The notes under the pieces are model-generated. The model was not told the origin of the DNA. It ran no database searches and saw only the letters and a list, made by a program, of their open reading frames with translations. Shown here in pieces: positions 46,851 through 58,929 of a DNA stretch of 64,000 nt; position 1 is the first letter of the stretch; each line of letters begins with the position of its first letter. Made by a program: the position numbers and the translations under genes. Source of the DNA: Carettochelys insculpta (taxonomy: Eukaryota > Chordata > Testudines > Carettochelyidae); the NCBI RefSeq assembly GCF_033958435.1, contig NC_134137.1, positions 172,311,501-172,375,500 of the forward strand, in the 5' to 3' direction.

Positions 46851-49800
46851 GTGTGACAAGAAAATCATCCCAAGACATGATTAATATAAAAGAGTTAATA
46901 TTCAGCCACAGGACGAGCCTAGCAGTAAAAACGTAACGAACGCCAGTCCCTTTCTTTTGTGCTAGTTTTCACCTCCACCACTTACTGAAGTACTCCTCAT
47001 CTTTTGCCAATCAGACGGAGAGCCTTGGCAAGTACAGTAAGCCTGTTTTTCAAGAAGAAAATGAATTCTTGGAAAATTAGCAGCAATCACTCGTGCCAGG
47101 TGCAGCTCTGAGAGGGGTTAGATGACAAAATATCAAAAATCCTTTAGCTATCAACATTCCCCTATCATCCTCCATTGCAGGTTTTTTCTTTTGCTCTCAT
47201 AAACATAGCATGTAAGCACCCATCAGCTCGGAATACCAACATAAGACTTGTGCTATGACAGTCTGTGAAATGCTAAATAAACAAGGGCCCGATCATGTAC
47301 AAACCTTACTCATGGGCATCAATTCTTAATGACAAGTGGAGCCTCATGGATTTGAGTAGGAAATCAATGTGAGATCAGTCAGCTTTAACTTTCCTGTTCC
47401 TTTTGCTCCACAGGCAGTGGGGATGACAGCTACAATGGACCCTGGGGCAAGGTGGGAGCGGGGGCTGGCTCTGCATCCCAGAGTGCCCCCGGAAGTGTGG
47501 TGCTGGGCTCCCCACCTACCCCGCCCCCAGAGCAGCTGTGTGGCACTGCCCCGGCACTTCAAAGGGGCCTGAAGCTCCAGCCACCACCGCCTTCAGGGTA
47601 GTAGTGGCATCGGCCGGAGCTCTGGCCCACTTTGAAACATTGGGCCCCAGGGGAACTGCCCGCTTTGTCAGCAGGCCTGTCCACAGCTAAAGCAGAGGAC
47701 AAGGTAAAAGGGTCAGCAAATCATAAAACCATGGAAAGAGGGACATTGTCTCCTTTCATGCATGGTGTAGAGCTGAGTACACTGTCAGCTCATAACAAAT
47801 AATGAATATCAATGAGGCAGAATTGGTCAAAAGTCACTAATTAGTGAAAAGTCACAAAATATTTTTGTTCTGACAATTTGGCCATGACTTTCCCTGTCAC
47901 TGTTCCACTTCTGTTCACTCCCAAACTTTTGAGCTTGCTTGATCTAAACGAAGAGGGCTGGTACTTTGCTCTTGGTTCATTTTATTTCAGCAGTTATCAT
48001 TCTCTTGCATAATAGCCTTACTTCATCATTTAAATTATTCCTCTGTCATAATTCATGGAAGCTTATTTACCAGAATGAATAATGGATTTCCCTCCCCCCC
48101 CCTTGTCAAAATTCACATATTATTTTCAAAGCAGCTGTGACTCACACCCAAAGAGAATGGGGAATAAGGCATCCTGGAAGAGCAACAGCTACTTTATTGC
48201 TTGAAGCATTAAGGTGGAGGGTTTTGTTATTGATTGATAAATACACAGGAGATTGTGCAACGTTTGACTTTCCCCTGCTCAATATTGACTTCCATTTTCT
48301 TCTTACGGTAACAGTTAGGAAATCAGGGTCTGCTTTCTCTCTGAGATGGCTTTTCTGTCAATAGACCCTGGTTCCTTTTGTCGCCTGTTCCCTCATTTTT
48401 TACAAATTAGCTTCTCACTGAAACTTCAACTAATGTTGGCAAAGCCAAGTGTCGTACCCAGAGGTACTGAGACCTCATCTGGGGTGAGTGAAGTCACTAC
48501 TCTACAGCCTCAGCTGAGAGCCAGCTGGCCTTTAGCTCACATGGTAGAGTGCAGAGCTTTAGACCCTAAGCTTGCAGGCTCTATTCCTCAGGCCAACAAC
48601 CCGTGTCTGTTGACCTTACACAAGGTTGACAGGAAGTGACACTTGGCAGAAAGAAGACGACCAGAAGAAGGAAAGCTAAGAGGAGAAGGCAGAAGATACA
48701 CCCTTTCCCAGAAAGAAACCCCACAGGAAGAAAAACAAATTCATGGAGTAGGATTTGCCATCAAAAATGAACCGAAAAAGATCCTATCTGAAGTTCCTGT
48801 CGACAGAATCTACACTCATTGCACCGTCTTCTACTGGAGGTTCAGCTGATGAATTGACATAGCGGTAAGGCCACTGGCCACACATCTGCTGTTAAGTAAA
48901 AGCAGTGATTCTGTGTCCCCCCTGCGTGGGTTCCCTGCATCATCTTGGGAATGGGCAGAGGACATACAGTGATTCCATTTTCTGTTGGGACTTCCCAATA
49001 AGTGGGTTTGGATTGAACTTGTGCTTTAGCTTGTAGGAGATGTGCTAAAATGAAAGCAGTTCGTTGGGTATCTCTACACTGCTCATTAAACCTAGGGGAT
49101 CTAGGGGAACTTGACTTGTGGGCTTGGTGTTTCCAAGTCAGGATGTAAGAGCATCCACACGCCATTGTAAAGCTGGGTTTTCAGTTGCATCCATAGGGCA
49201 TCGCCCAGACTGTCTTATTTGAACCTGAGTCACAGCAGGATTCGAGGTCAACCCAACTCCAACAGCAGGGTGCTAGGACCGGAGTCCTCAGTGCTTGCCG
49301 AGCCAAGTCAGACTCAGTTGTGTGTGGACTGACAGGGGGCTTGGGCTGAAACCCATCTCAGAGCCTGGTCATCATGTGCCAAGCATACATTCCCAAAAGT
49401 GCACAAAAATCACAAAGGAAAGCTCTTCTGGTAAGGTGGTGGTGAATTCAGGGGGTTCCCTTTTATCCACCCTACATAAAACATTAAATCTTAGTATGGA
49501 ATTGCCTGGAATCCTTGATAATCCAAAGATCATTTATTTTTGTGGAGCTTAAGAATTTCTGATACATTATAATAACAAAAAAATGTGGCAAGAGCAGATT
49601 CTTTGATTCACAGGACAATTCCTGGAGGATGCACACCTATTTAAGGGGCAAGATTGTTTTCTTCTTGTCCTGCATTAAAGCATAACCAGAGTAAACAACA
49701 AGCATCGCAAGAATACAGAGATGCATAGATGAGTGGTGTATAAGGGAAAAAAAGAATTAAAAACTGCTTTACCAGCATCCCTGTATAAATGGGAAAGGTG

Positions 49801-49928
49801 GCATTTGGATATGTAATCTTGCTTAAAAGATGTTTGACTCTCAAGAAATTATGAGCTAATGAATACCAAGTCAAGACAGGCCCTCTAGGTAACCTCCCCA
49901 CAACCAAAAAAAAATGGAATTATATTAC
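46851..49928. other. Unassigned non-coding stretch
   Basis: Holds the tRNA-like relic (48528-48600). 49066-49338 begins GGTATCTCTACACTGC and may be one more MITE. 47410-47690 is GC-rich without coding motifs. Nothing else recognised. Confidence 0.4.
48528..48600 (+). repeat. tRNA-like pseudogene or tRNA-derived SINE head
   Basis: TTTAGCTCACATGGTAGAG fits an internal A box (TRGYnnAnnnG). After about 30 nt, GGCTCTATTCCTC is a weak B box. A 'gctttagaccctaagcttgc' segment is where an anticodon arm would lie. Acceptor pairing is poor, so a functional tRNA is unlikely. Confidence 0.55.
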
Positions 49929-50357
49929 AGGTTGAAACTCCCTCAACCAGGACACTTTTGTCCGGCAACATCCTTCATCCAGCAGGACAATGGATGCTCC
50001 TGGACCAGAGATCATCTGACGGTCCCCAGCCTGGGGAACCCCAGCAGGCCCGTGGCTAGGAGCTGGCTGGCGCATGGAGCCTCACCAGCAGCCCCAGGTG
50101 CAGGTACTCATGCTGGGAGCAGGGAAATCTTAGCAGCCCTGAGGCTGAGAGCCGACTGGGGCATGGAACCCAGCTGGCAGAACCACAGCTGTGGGGACCC
50201 CTGTTGGATAGGGCGAACTCTGGCAGCCCTGAAGGGGAGACCCACGGGAGTAAAGGTCCCTTCTCCAGGCAGCAGGGCTGACCTATCCTCCTCAGGCAAA
50301 TGCCCTCACCTGGGACCACTCAGGTCTCAAGGGTGCTGGAGGAGGGAGGTATAACCT
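49929..50357 (+). mobile_element. Tigger-type MITE, diverged
   Basis: It opens CAGGTTGAAACTCCCTCAAC and closes 'ggtataacctgta'. The ends match the 6397-6719 element family. TA lies next to the right end, and a weaker TA/TTA at the left. Interior is GC-rich with cagcagccccagg words, unrelated to that of the other copy. Confidence 0.6.
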
Positions 50358-51761
50358 GTATATGCTAATCAATACAATTCATGTTTTACCAGGAACTTTC
50401 TCTATTACAGGACAATGTTACAGTTCAAGTGAACCATTAACATTAACTATGCATTAACAAAATAAACATTCGACTTTCTTTTGAAAGGCTTAACAAGTGA
50501 CCATCTCAATGTGAAGTGCAATGCAAGTGAAGAATAAATCTACTTTCATTCATGTAGAGTCATTTTCATCTTTAACATTTTTTTCTTTTGACATCAACTG
50601 TTTTCCGACTAGTCTCTTTTATTCACAAAAAATCCATCAACATATTCCCTTTGAATCATGTTATGAAATACATATTTTGACCCATATGTTGAAGGGTGCT
50701 TATTGAAACATGACTAGCACCAGGAATAAAAGGCGAAGGCAAAAGGCTCCATTGCTAGGTAATTTCCTCTAACTCCAGCGTTCAGTGTATTACCCTGACC
50801 AAACAGCTCTCAGTTGAGGAGCACAGTCCTACCTTCTGCAGAGAATACATGCAGGATTTTCTACCCCGAAATGAAACTGTGTTGACCTAGGGAAGCCATT
50901 TTACTAAACAGCAGTTGTGAATTGACGGGGCCTGTATGATATTATACACAGACTGAAAGCAATTTAAACACACTAAAAGAAAAATGTGGAAATAATTTTT
51001 GGCAAGAAAAGAGGCACAAAGTATGTAAATTAATGTTTGTCGGGCTGCCAAAGCTTCTGCAGTGGAAAGTGTTCTCTTTTTTTTATCTGTACTGATAGAA
51101 ATAGCAACCACAAATGTGCTCCAGTCCCAAGGCATTGAAAATGAGCAATCATTGGGGTTTGAGCTGCGCTCTCTCCATCCACGTAAAGTGTGACCCAGGG
51201 AGATTTTGCCGTGTGTGCGAGGGCATGTGTATGCTCCCTTGCTTGAGTACGTTTTTTTTTTTTCCCCTGGGATCCTTTGCACCCTTCATTTTTGCTATAT
51301 TTTCACATTCACAGAACACACCCGTGCGCTCCGGCAGCATGACGTCTTTTGACGTCTTTTGGAGGCTCAGCGGAACAACACAAAGAGAGAAATGCTGTAA
51401 AGGTCCCATGAGAGAGCACGGTGTGCCTATTTCCTCTCCACAGGCTGCCGCAACAATGAGAACCAGGAGTGAGGAGCTGGTGTCAGTGATGACTGAGAGT
51501 CCTGGGGTTTCTTTTCCTCTGCCGTGTGTGTGTGTGTGTTCATTTAAACCTGAACGAAATGGGTGTGAAACGCACCTAACTCCAAATGGCAGCACTGCTG
51601 TGAATGACCACACAAAATGAAACACAGCATCTGGCTTGTGGATGTGACAGACACAACATTTCACTCTTGGCTCTAGCCCTTGCCCTCCTTACTGCCTTTT
51701 GCCTGCAGGCTGCCCTTTGATCTCGTAGCCCTCTCCCTTGGCTACCTTTTCTCATCAATCA
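50358..51761. other. Unassigned non-coding stretch
   Basis: Two adjacent TGACGTCTTT words at 51340-51360 and a (GT)n run near 51524-51539. No gene recognised. Confidence 0.4.
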
Positions 51762-52862
51762 GAGAGGTCGCCGTGTTAGTCTGTAGCTTCGAGAACAACA
51801 AGAAGTCCTGTGGCACCTTAGAGACTAACAGATATTTTGGAGCATAAGCTTTCGTGGGCAAAGACCCACTTCATCAGATGCATGAGTGGGGGTGTGTTTC
51901 AGAGGGTTATTTAAAGAGTGGAATCCCAGTAAGAGGGAGGGTCATAGCTGACAAGGTCCATTCAGCAAGGTGGAAATGGCCCAGTATCATCAGTACTTAC
52001 CAAAAGAGGAAAAAACAAGTCAGATCAGACAGCGGGATGTGAGCCTTTGTCAGAGTCTAATGGGGAGATATTAGCACCCAGAGCAGAGAAACTGCCTTTG
52101 TAAGCTGTGAGCCACTCCCAGTCTCTGTTTAATCCTTGGTTAATGAAGTCAAATTTGCAAATAAATTGCAGCTCAGAGATTTCTCTCTCCATTTGATTTC
52201 TGAAATTTTTTTGTTTCAGGACTGCCACCCTTAAATCTGCCACTGAGTGTCCAGGGAGATTGAAGTGTTCCCCCACAGGCTTCTGTACATTACCGTTCCT
52301 GATGTCTGATTTATGTCCATTAATTCTTTTACGGAGAGACTGTCCAGTTTGGCCAATGTAAATGGCAGCGGGGCATTGCTGGCACATGATGGCCTATATT
52401 ATATTAGTAGATGTGAAGGTAAAGGAGCCCCTGATGGTATGGTTGATGTTAGGTCCTGTGATGATGTCACTGGTATAGATATGTGAGCAGAGTTGGCAGC
52501 AGGGATTGTTGAAGGGGCTGGTTCCAGGCCTAGAGTCACTGGTTTGTGATTTGTAGTGGCTGGTGAGGATTTGTTTAAGGTTGGCAGGCTGTCTGTAGGC
52601 GAGGACAGGCCTGCCTCCCAAGGTCTGTGAGAGTGAGGGATCATTATTCAGGATGGGTTGCAGATTGCTGATGATGCGTTGGAGATGCCTTAGGTGGGGG
52701 CTGTATGTGATGGCCAGTGGTGTTCTCTTGTTTTCCTTGCGAGGTCTGTCTTGTAGCAGGTGGCTTCTGGGTACCCGTCTGGCTCTGTCAGCCTGTTTCT
52801 TCACTTCCTTAGGTGGGTGTTGTAGTTTGAGGAAAGCTTGGTAAAGGCCTTGTAGGCCTTGC
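51762..52862 (-). mobile_element. Penelope-like element (copy C), 5'-truncated
   Basis: The plus strand starts with the PLE terminus (GAGAGGTCGCCGTGTTAGTC, then AACAAGAAGTCCTGTGGCAC), and has the GTGGGCAAAGACCCAC hairpin. It then runs into the GIY-YIG coding part on the minus strand. It abuts a truncated Harbinger at about 52865. It belongs to the subfamily with 'tctttgccc' in the hairpin, like the fold-back at 9487. Confidence 0.9.
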
Positions 52863-52909
52863 ACTGCAGTTCTGGCACATGGAATCATGTGCAAGGTAGT
52901 GTGTGCCAC
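52025..52909 (-). pseudogene. PLE RT C-terminus and GIY-YIG endonuclease, one in-frame stop
   Basis: A single minus-strand frame of about 294 codons is broken only by a TAG at 52396-52394. Upstream are the linker GGRPVLAYRQPANLKQIL (end of the RT/linker) and a CCQLCSHIYTSDIITGP zinc-like segment. Downstream is the nuclease: AIMCQQCPAAIYIGQTGQSL and RKRINGHKSDI, then HFNLPGHSVADLRVAVL. The stop falls on the tyrosine of the 'VYAIMC' strand preserved in copy B (5429-6160). So a core residue of the GIY motif is replaced. The reverse transcriptase palm is absent through 5' truncation; the most upstream residues beyond 52862 are not PLE. Apart from the stop the frame is intact. Confidence 0.85.
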
Positions 52910-54117
52910 CTGCAGCCAGCAGACAGACCCAGGGCACAGGCACTAGTCTGCTGCCAGCCTCATGGGAGGCTGGATGAGCCCCAGGCCCCCTGGGGGAGGC
53001 CCTGCCAGCACCTGCCACTGCTGGAAGTGGGCTGGTCACAAGGGTGCCAGCCTGACCCCCGGCACCCTGAGGAGTGAGGCACCCACCATAAGGGCATGCC
53101 TGCAGGTGAGAGGCAGCACCTGCTCCTGTAGACAGCCCTGAGAGACGCAGGTGTGTACGGGAGCACCAGCGAAGGCCAGGCTGCTCCTGACTCACCTGCC
53201 ACCTATGAGGGGACCCCTCCATGGCTGGATACCCCCCTTCGCCACTAGCCCATTGAGTGGGTGGTGGCCACTGCAGTCAGCCCAGTTCCAGAGGCCCTGC
53301 AGAGCCCCCCTTGTGGCAGATGCCCATTGTGAAGGCCACATATGGCTATGCTCCCAGGACACTCCCATCCCTTGGTCTGGGGGTAGCTTTTGGGGGTGGT
53401 GAGCTTACATAGGGTGACTGCAACCCACTTCTCTGGGGGATGGAAAGCTGCAGCTGGATGTCCTGTCTCCAGAGGCAGGGGTGAGTCAGGCACAGAGCTT
53501 CAGGACGGCATCCTTCCACATTTGGAGGTTCTGGAGCCATTCCTGGTGATCCCACTGTCCCAGAACCAGCTGGTCCCACCAGTCAGAGCTGGTACAGTGC
53601 CTCCAGATCCACCTGTGCCCGCTGGGGTGGAGGGGGCAGGTGCAGGTATGACTGTCCTGCAGCCAAGGCGTAGTCCTCAAAGGTGGTTTCAGGCTCGCCC
53701 CCTGTGAAGTTGAGGAGGATGGCCATCAGGAGGTGCAGAACGTGCTAAAGCACCTCTGTGTGTGGCCAGCATAAGCTTGGGGGCAGCTCTGGCACCATGG
53801 CTCCCTGGAATGAGCTGTGTCTACCAGAAGGAGTTGAAGCCCTGCTCTGGCTGTGCTGTCACGTGAGGTGGTAGGCACACCTGCAGCATAGGCAAGGAAT
53901 GGCTGCCTGGGGTGGTCCCTTTAAGGGAGCATATCATTGGTGCTCCCAGAAGGCAATGGTGACCTGTGACCCTGTCTGCTGTGGTTCCAGGTGGCCGTTT
54001 TGCCAGTAGAGCAGCTGGGCTGTCTGTTTTGCCGTCTGGATGTCGACAGAGGTTTTGGAGCAAAATATCTTCTGACAAAAACCTCTGTTGAGAAATTGCT
54101 CTAACCTAGACATAGCC
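52866..54117 (-). mobile_element. Truncated Harbinger element (third lineage copy)
   Basis: The right end CTAACCTAGACATAGCC is a Harbinger terminus. Inside are minus-strand pieces of transposase exon 1: WIWRHCTSSDWWDQLVLGQW, WLQNLQMWKDAVL (53650-53500) and PPEKWVAVTLCKLTTP (about 53440-53390). These line up with the younger copy's TDWWERLVLGEW, WLQNFRMSQQTFL and VEKQVGIAVWKLATP. The left part is missing, at the junction with PLE copy C. Stops and frame shifts show it is dead. Confidence 0.75.
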
Positions 54118-54464
54118 TTTGCAGGTCACTGTTATGCATATATGGGATCCAAGACACCTTTGGCCTCCAGAGAAAAGTTATGAAGACATGTATTCCTGTT
54201 GCCTTTGTGTCCTACGTTAAAGTAGTTATAGCGTTCTAGTTCAGAATTTTGGTGTGTGCGAAATTATCCAATGGGAACGCACAGCTTTGTCACAAAATTT
54301 GCACCCATAATTTTGTGTGCTAATCGCCTGCAGTCACACATGCAAATGGCATTTGCACACACTTACCAGAGATAGTCATTGGGTACCTGGCTACTGAACC
54401 ATGCAAGTCCAAACCCATCCTTGTGCATGTATAATCACATTTGCAAATTCAGAAACTATTCTTT
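54118..54464. other. Unassigned spacer
   Basis: Nothing recognised between the two Harbinger copies. Confidence 0.4.
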
Positions 54465-55175
54465 AGCCGTGTCTACACGTGCACGCTACTTCGAAGTAGC
54501 AGCACTAACTTCGAAATAGCGCCCGTCACGGCTACACGTGTTGGGCGCTATTTCGATGTTAACATCGACGTTAGGCGGCGAGACGTCGAAGCCGCTCACC
54601 CCATGAGGGGATGGGAATAGCGCACTACTTCGACGTTCAATGTCAAAGTAGGGACCGTGTAGTCATTGCGCGTCCCGCAACTTCGAAATAGCGGGGTCCG
54701 CCACAGCGGCCATCAGCTGAGGGGTTGAGAGACGCTCTCTCTCCAGCCCCTGCGGGGCTCTATGGTCACCGTGTGCAGCAGCCCTTAGCCCAGGGCTTCT
54801 GGCTGCTGCTGCGGCAGCTGGGGATCCATGCTGCATGCATAGGGTCTGCAACCAGTTGTCAGCTCTGTGTATCTTGTGTTGTTTAGTGCAACCGTGTCTG
54901 GGAGTGGCCCTTTAAGGGAGCAGCTTGCTGTTGAGTCCACCCTGTGATCCTGTCTGCAGCTGTGCCTGGCACCCTTATTTCGACGTGTGCTACTTTGGCG
55001 TGTAGACGTTCCCTCGCAGCGCCTATTTCGATGTGGTGCTGCGCAACGTCGATGTTGAACATCAACGTTGCCAGCCCTGGAGGACGTGTAGACGTTATTC
55101 ATCGAAATAGCCTATTTCGATGTCGCCACATCGAAATAGGCTACTTCGATGTAGGCTTCACGTGTAGACGTAGCC
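54465..55175 (+). mobile_element. Non-autonomous PIF/Harbinger element, copy 3 (711 bp)
   Basis: Left end AGCCGTGTCTACACGTGCAC, right end CACGTGTAGACGTAGCC. TTT flanks it at 54462-54464 and 55176-55178. It is collinear with copies 1 and 2 throughout. Confidence 0.92.
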
Positions 55176-55841
55176 TTTGAGACACTGGTCCTGACTGATT
55201 TTTTTTTCCTTCAGGAGACCCTCACAAAAAATAAAATGTTTCTTAAGAATGAGAAAATGTTAACTAATTAGCAATCAACAAAGCTACACATCTAAAATCT
55301 TTTCCAATATCAAGTCTATTGGAGCACATGCAGTAGGTGATCTGAAGTATGTAATTGCTTGGGATAATATCCTGGACAGGGAGATTTCTTAATTTGTTTG
55401 TGAAAGAGTCTTCCAAGGAAGTGGTGAAAGTACCATGACTTGGTACATTTAAAACAAGATTGAAGAAAAAAATCCTCTTGTCTGTTATTCTGTGTCTGTC
55501 TAGCACGCAGCCTAATAGGGCTCACGCATGACTGGAACCACTCAAAGTGCTCTCATGATGCTGATAGTGACCGAGGTTTTCAAAGCATCTTATGTTTCTG
55601 AGCACCTCCATTTCTGCGTGCCCAGCTTTGGGGACCTTAAGTTGGCCTGATTTTCCAAAAGGACTGAGCATCTGCCCTTTGAAATCAGACCCCCCCTTTA
55701 AAATGTCTTGAGTTAGGCACCCAAAATTACAAGGTCAGCCCAATGCTTGGGCATAATAATACAAGTCATGATGTACTGTAGGGACAATTCAGGACTGATT
55801 GGGAAAAGAACTAGGGGCCTGATGCAAAGCATATTAAAGTC
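55176..55841. other. Unassigned non-coding stretch
   Basis: No gene or repeat recognised. Confidence 0.4.
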
Positions 55842-56158
55842 AGGCTTAGTCTATACTACAAAGGTGTGGGTTGGGGGAAAATTTGTTTTGTTTTTCTGTT
55901 TTTGCTGGCATCGATATGAAAACTAGAAATTTGGAAAAATAACATACCCCCTACCCATCATGGCTGTGCTGGTGAACCCCTCCCCCCCAGTGTAGATACA
56001 GCTGTGCCACTAGGCATGCTTCTGCCAGCGTAACTACTGTTGCTCTGGGAGGTGGTATTACTGAGCCAGCAGAAAAACTCTTCTGTTAGCATACACTGAA
56101 TCTACGGGCCTCTGTTGGAATAGCTATATCAGCAAAGCATTCGTCGTGTAGACAGGCC
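55842..56158. mobile_element. Harbinger/mariner-like MITE
   Basis: AGGCTTAGTCTATACTACA faces TCGTGTAGACAGGCCCT. Non-coding, G- and T-rich. Confidence 0.6.
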
Positions 56159-57167
56159 CTCCATTAGACATGGATGACCTCTGAGGCCTGGTCTATTAAC
56201 AATATTTGGGAAGGAAAATTAGCTCGTGTGTTACGTTAGCACTGGCTGCATGTGTGTGATGTGCTAATTATGCTTTGCAAACAACCCAAGACAAGTTTAC
56301 AGAAAGCAGCCCCTTGCCCTTCAATTGCTTGAATTGAGATGCAGAAAAAGAGGCCTCTTGAGAAAACCATCTAAAATATTTTACCAATAAATATCAAGCC
56401 AATGTGCATTAAAATGAACAAATAGCCAGATAATCATTTCACAATAATTACAGCAGGCAGCTCCACAAAGCTACGTTTCCTGCTTCCAAGTACGACAAAT
56501 GCTACTTGAGCCAAGAATGAGAACCACATGTTTGGCTTGAGGGATATTGGCCCAGGTGTTTGTTATGTGCCAGTGGAATCTCATTGACCGTTTCCTCCAG
56601 GAATGGCTCTGGTTACTGAGCCCTATGAGTGTGCTCTTTAATTTCAGAGTTACACGTGGAGCATTCTATTCCAAGCCCCCAAACCGCACTGGGCAAATCG
56701 ATAAGACTCTGCATATTTTAAGAGACAATTGTGAAAAAACGGCCCTTGTCACTCAGTCGGTGAGATCTGTTCAACTAGAGCACGTTATTAATGATTAATG
56801 ACGGGAAAGAGGAGACAGTGAGCAGGGGGTATGAAAATCTAGTGGTCTGCCAGGCAATCTCCCTCATCACTGGTAAAAAATCCCCTAGCAGACGTAGATT
56901 AGACAATGAATGAGTGTCTGCTTTCACCTCTTGAGACCTGGATCAAAATCTTGTTTTCAGTCAGGAGTGAAAGGAAGTTGGGTGGTCTCAACCCTGTCAG
57001 GCTTTGCTTATCCCACAAATGACCACACCGCTTGTCACAGTTCTGCCTACCTGACTGTCTCTACTCCAGCCTAGGGCAAGTGCTCTGTGAATTAATAGTA
57101 CTTATTTTTTATTGCAACCAAGATTGAGGCCCTATTGTCCTAGACACTTGGTATAATGATACATCTA
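56159..57167. other. Unassigned non-coding stretch
   Basis: 56390-56475 has a low-repeat, AT-rich, 'gataatcatttcacaataat' composition typical of conserved enhancers, but this is a guess. No gene recognised. Confidence 0.35.
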
Positions 57168-57552
57168 GGCTGGGTCTACACTACAGAGTTTTGTCGACAG
57201 AACGGGCCTGCTGTCGACATAACTCAGAGAGAGAGCGTCTACACACTTAAAGCGTTCTGTTGACAAAATCTCGACAGACCTCTGCATTTTCCTCGACAGT
57301 ATTATCCATCAAAAATTTGAGGCATAACAATCTCTGGATATAGTACTGTCGACAGAGAGGGCTTCCGGTTGCCGGGCAGCCCTCTTTGCAGAGCTGCCAT
57401 TCCACTTGCTGGCACCAGAAGGCAGTGCAATCTGGCACTTCTCTGTCAATAGAGTAAGTTGTGTGTAGATGCAATCTGTTGGCAGAGTAATGCCGAGATT
57501 TCCCTGTCGACCGTAACTTCTGTAGGCAGATGCTTCTAGTGTAGACATAGCC
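57168..57552. mobile_element. Harbinger-like MITE with CTA duplication
   Basis: Ends GGCTGGGTCTACACTACAG and GTGTAGACATAGCC; CTA lies at 57165-57167 and 57553-57555. Numerous tttgtcgacaga/ctgtcgacag words place it in the same subfamily as the 17-21 kb element. Confidence 0.8.
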
Positions 57553-58637
57553 CTAGTGAGAGACTGTCCCAGTCCCAAAGAAGTAAATGTAGAAATGGGG
57601 TACCTCCTGGAAACTGGATAGCAAAGCTTACACAGCCCCTACTTATACAGCGCCTGGGCCATGACAATGACTGTAGTCTCTTTGTAATAGTTCAGCTGAT
57701 GAAAGCAAGCAGTCAGTAGGATTTAACTGGATTCTCTAAACTAGTTCACTACAACAGCTCCACCCCATTTCTTTCTTCTCCTCCCTCACTTTCCACTCCT
57801 GAGCACCCCTATTGTTCTTCAGTAAGAATTGCCTTTTGCTATCCGGTTCTTACAGGCAGAGCCCATAGGTAGCGATTGCTCTGTGATGGGCATGGAATAG
57901 TTAAGTAGCAATATTACTGGTATGTAACCAAATTATTCAGACCAACTTTGTAACTAATAGTGGGATAGGGTAATGTCTATACACCTATACGGCTTCCATT
58001 CAGTAGTGGCCATTGCAAGGAGCTACAGAAAGGCAACACAAAGGCTCCTCACATAATAACAATTGGGCAGACACATGAAAGACAATGGGAGAAACCATTA
58101 TCTTTGAGGAGCCTCTGCCCTCAGCCCAATGAAGATACAAGCCTTGCTTTGCCAGGCTGAGAAGGAAGGGGATCAAAAGACGACAGAGCAGCTTTAAAAG
58201 GAGATGCTTCCTGTAGCCAGAAGTACCAGAAAGGCAGGGGGAGAATGTTTTGTGAGTTAAGGAAACAAATTATGCCAGCAAAACTCAAGAAGGTAGGGGA
58301 GGGGATCTCTAGGCAGTGTACAGCTACCAGGATTCCTATGTGGAAGATAGACAAGCGCCTGGCAAACTAGACATAAGTATGTTTTCTTTACTGCTGTAAG
58401 ATCTGTTTGTTTGTTTGTTTGTTTTCACTTTTGTTCATAACAGATAACACTTTGCTTTAAGGAAGCTGTCTGCTCCTTGTTTACCACTGTCATTGACCCC
58501 TGAAGGAATGGGCTGCAAGGTCAAAAACAAAGCCAGTCTGGAGTTCTGCAGCTCACAGCCAGGTCTGAGAGAGGAAGAATCCCATGATTCCATTCTGTGC
58601 CCTGGTCTGCTCTGCCCTGCCTCACTAACTACACAAG
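57553..58637. other. Unassigned stretch with (GTTT)n
   Basis: A (GTTT)n tract lies at 58404-58424. No gene recognised. Confidence 0.45.
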
Positions 58638-58929
58638 AGCCGCGTCTACACATGCCAGCTACTTTGAAGTAGCCACGCCAACTTCGAAATAGCACCTGCC
58701 ACGTCTACACGTGGTGAGCGCTATTTCGAAGTTGACATCGACATAAGGCGGCGAGACGTCGAAGTCGCTATCCTCATGAGGAGATGGGAATAGCGCCCTA
58801 CTTCGACGTTGAACGTCGAAGTAGGGCACGTGTAGCCGATCCGCGTCCCGCAACATCGAAATAGCAGGGTCCGCCATGGCGGCCATCAGCTGAGGGGTTG
58901 AGAGACGCTCTCTCCAGCCCCTGAGCTCT

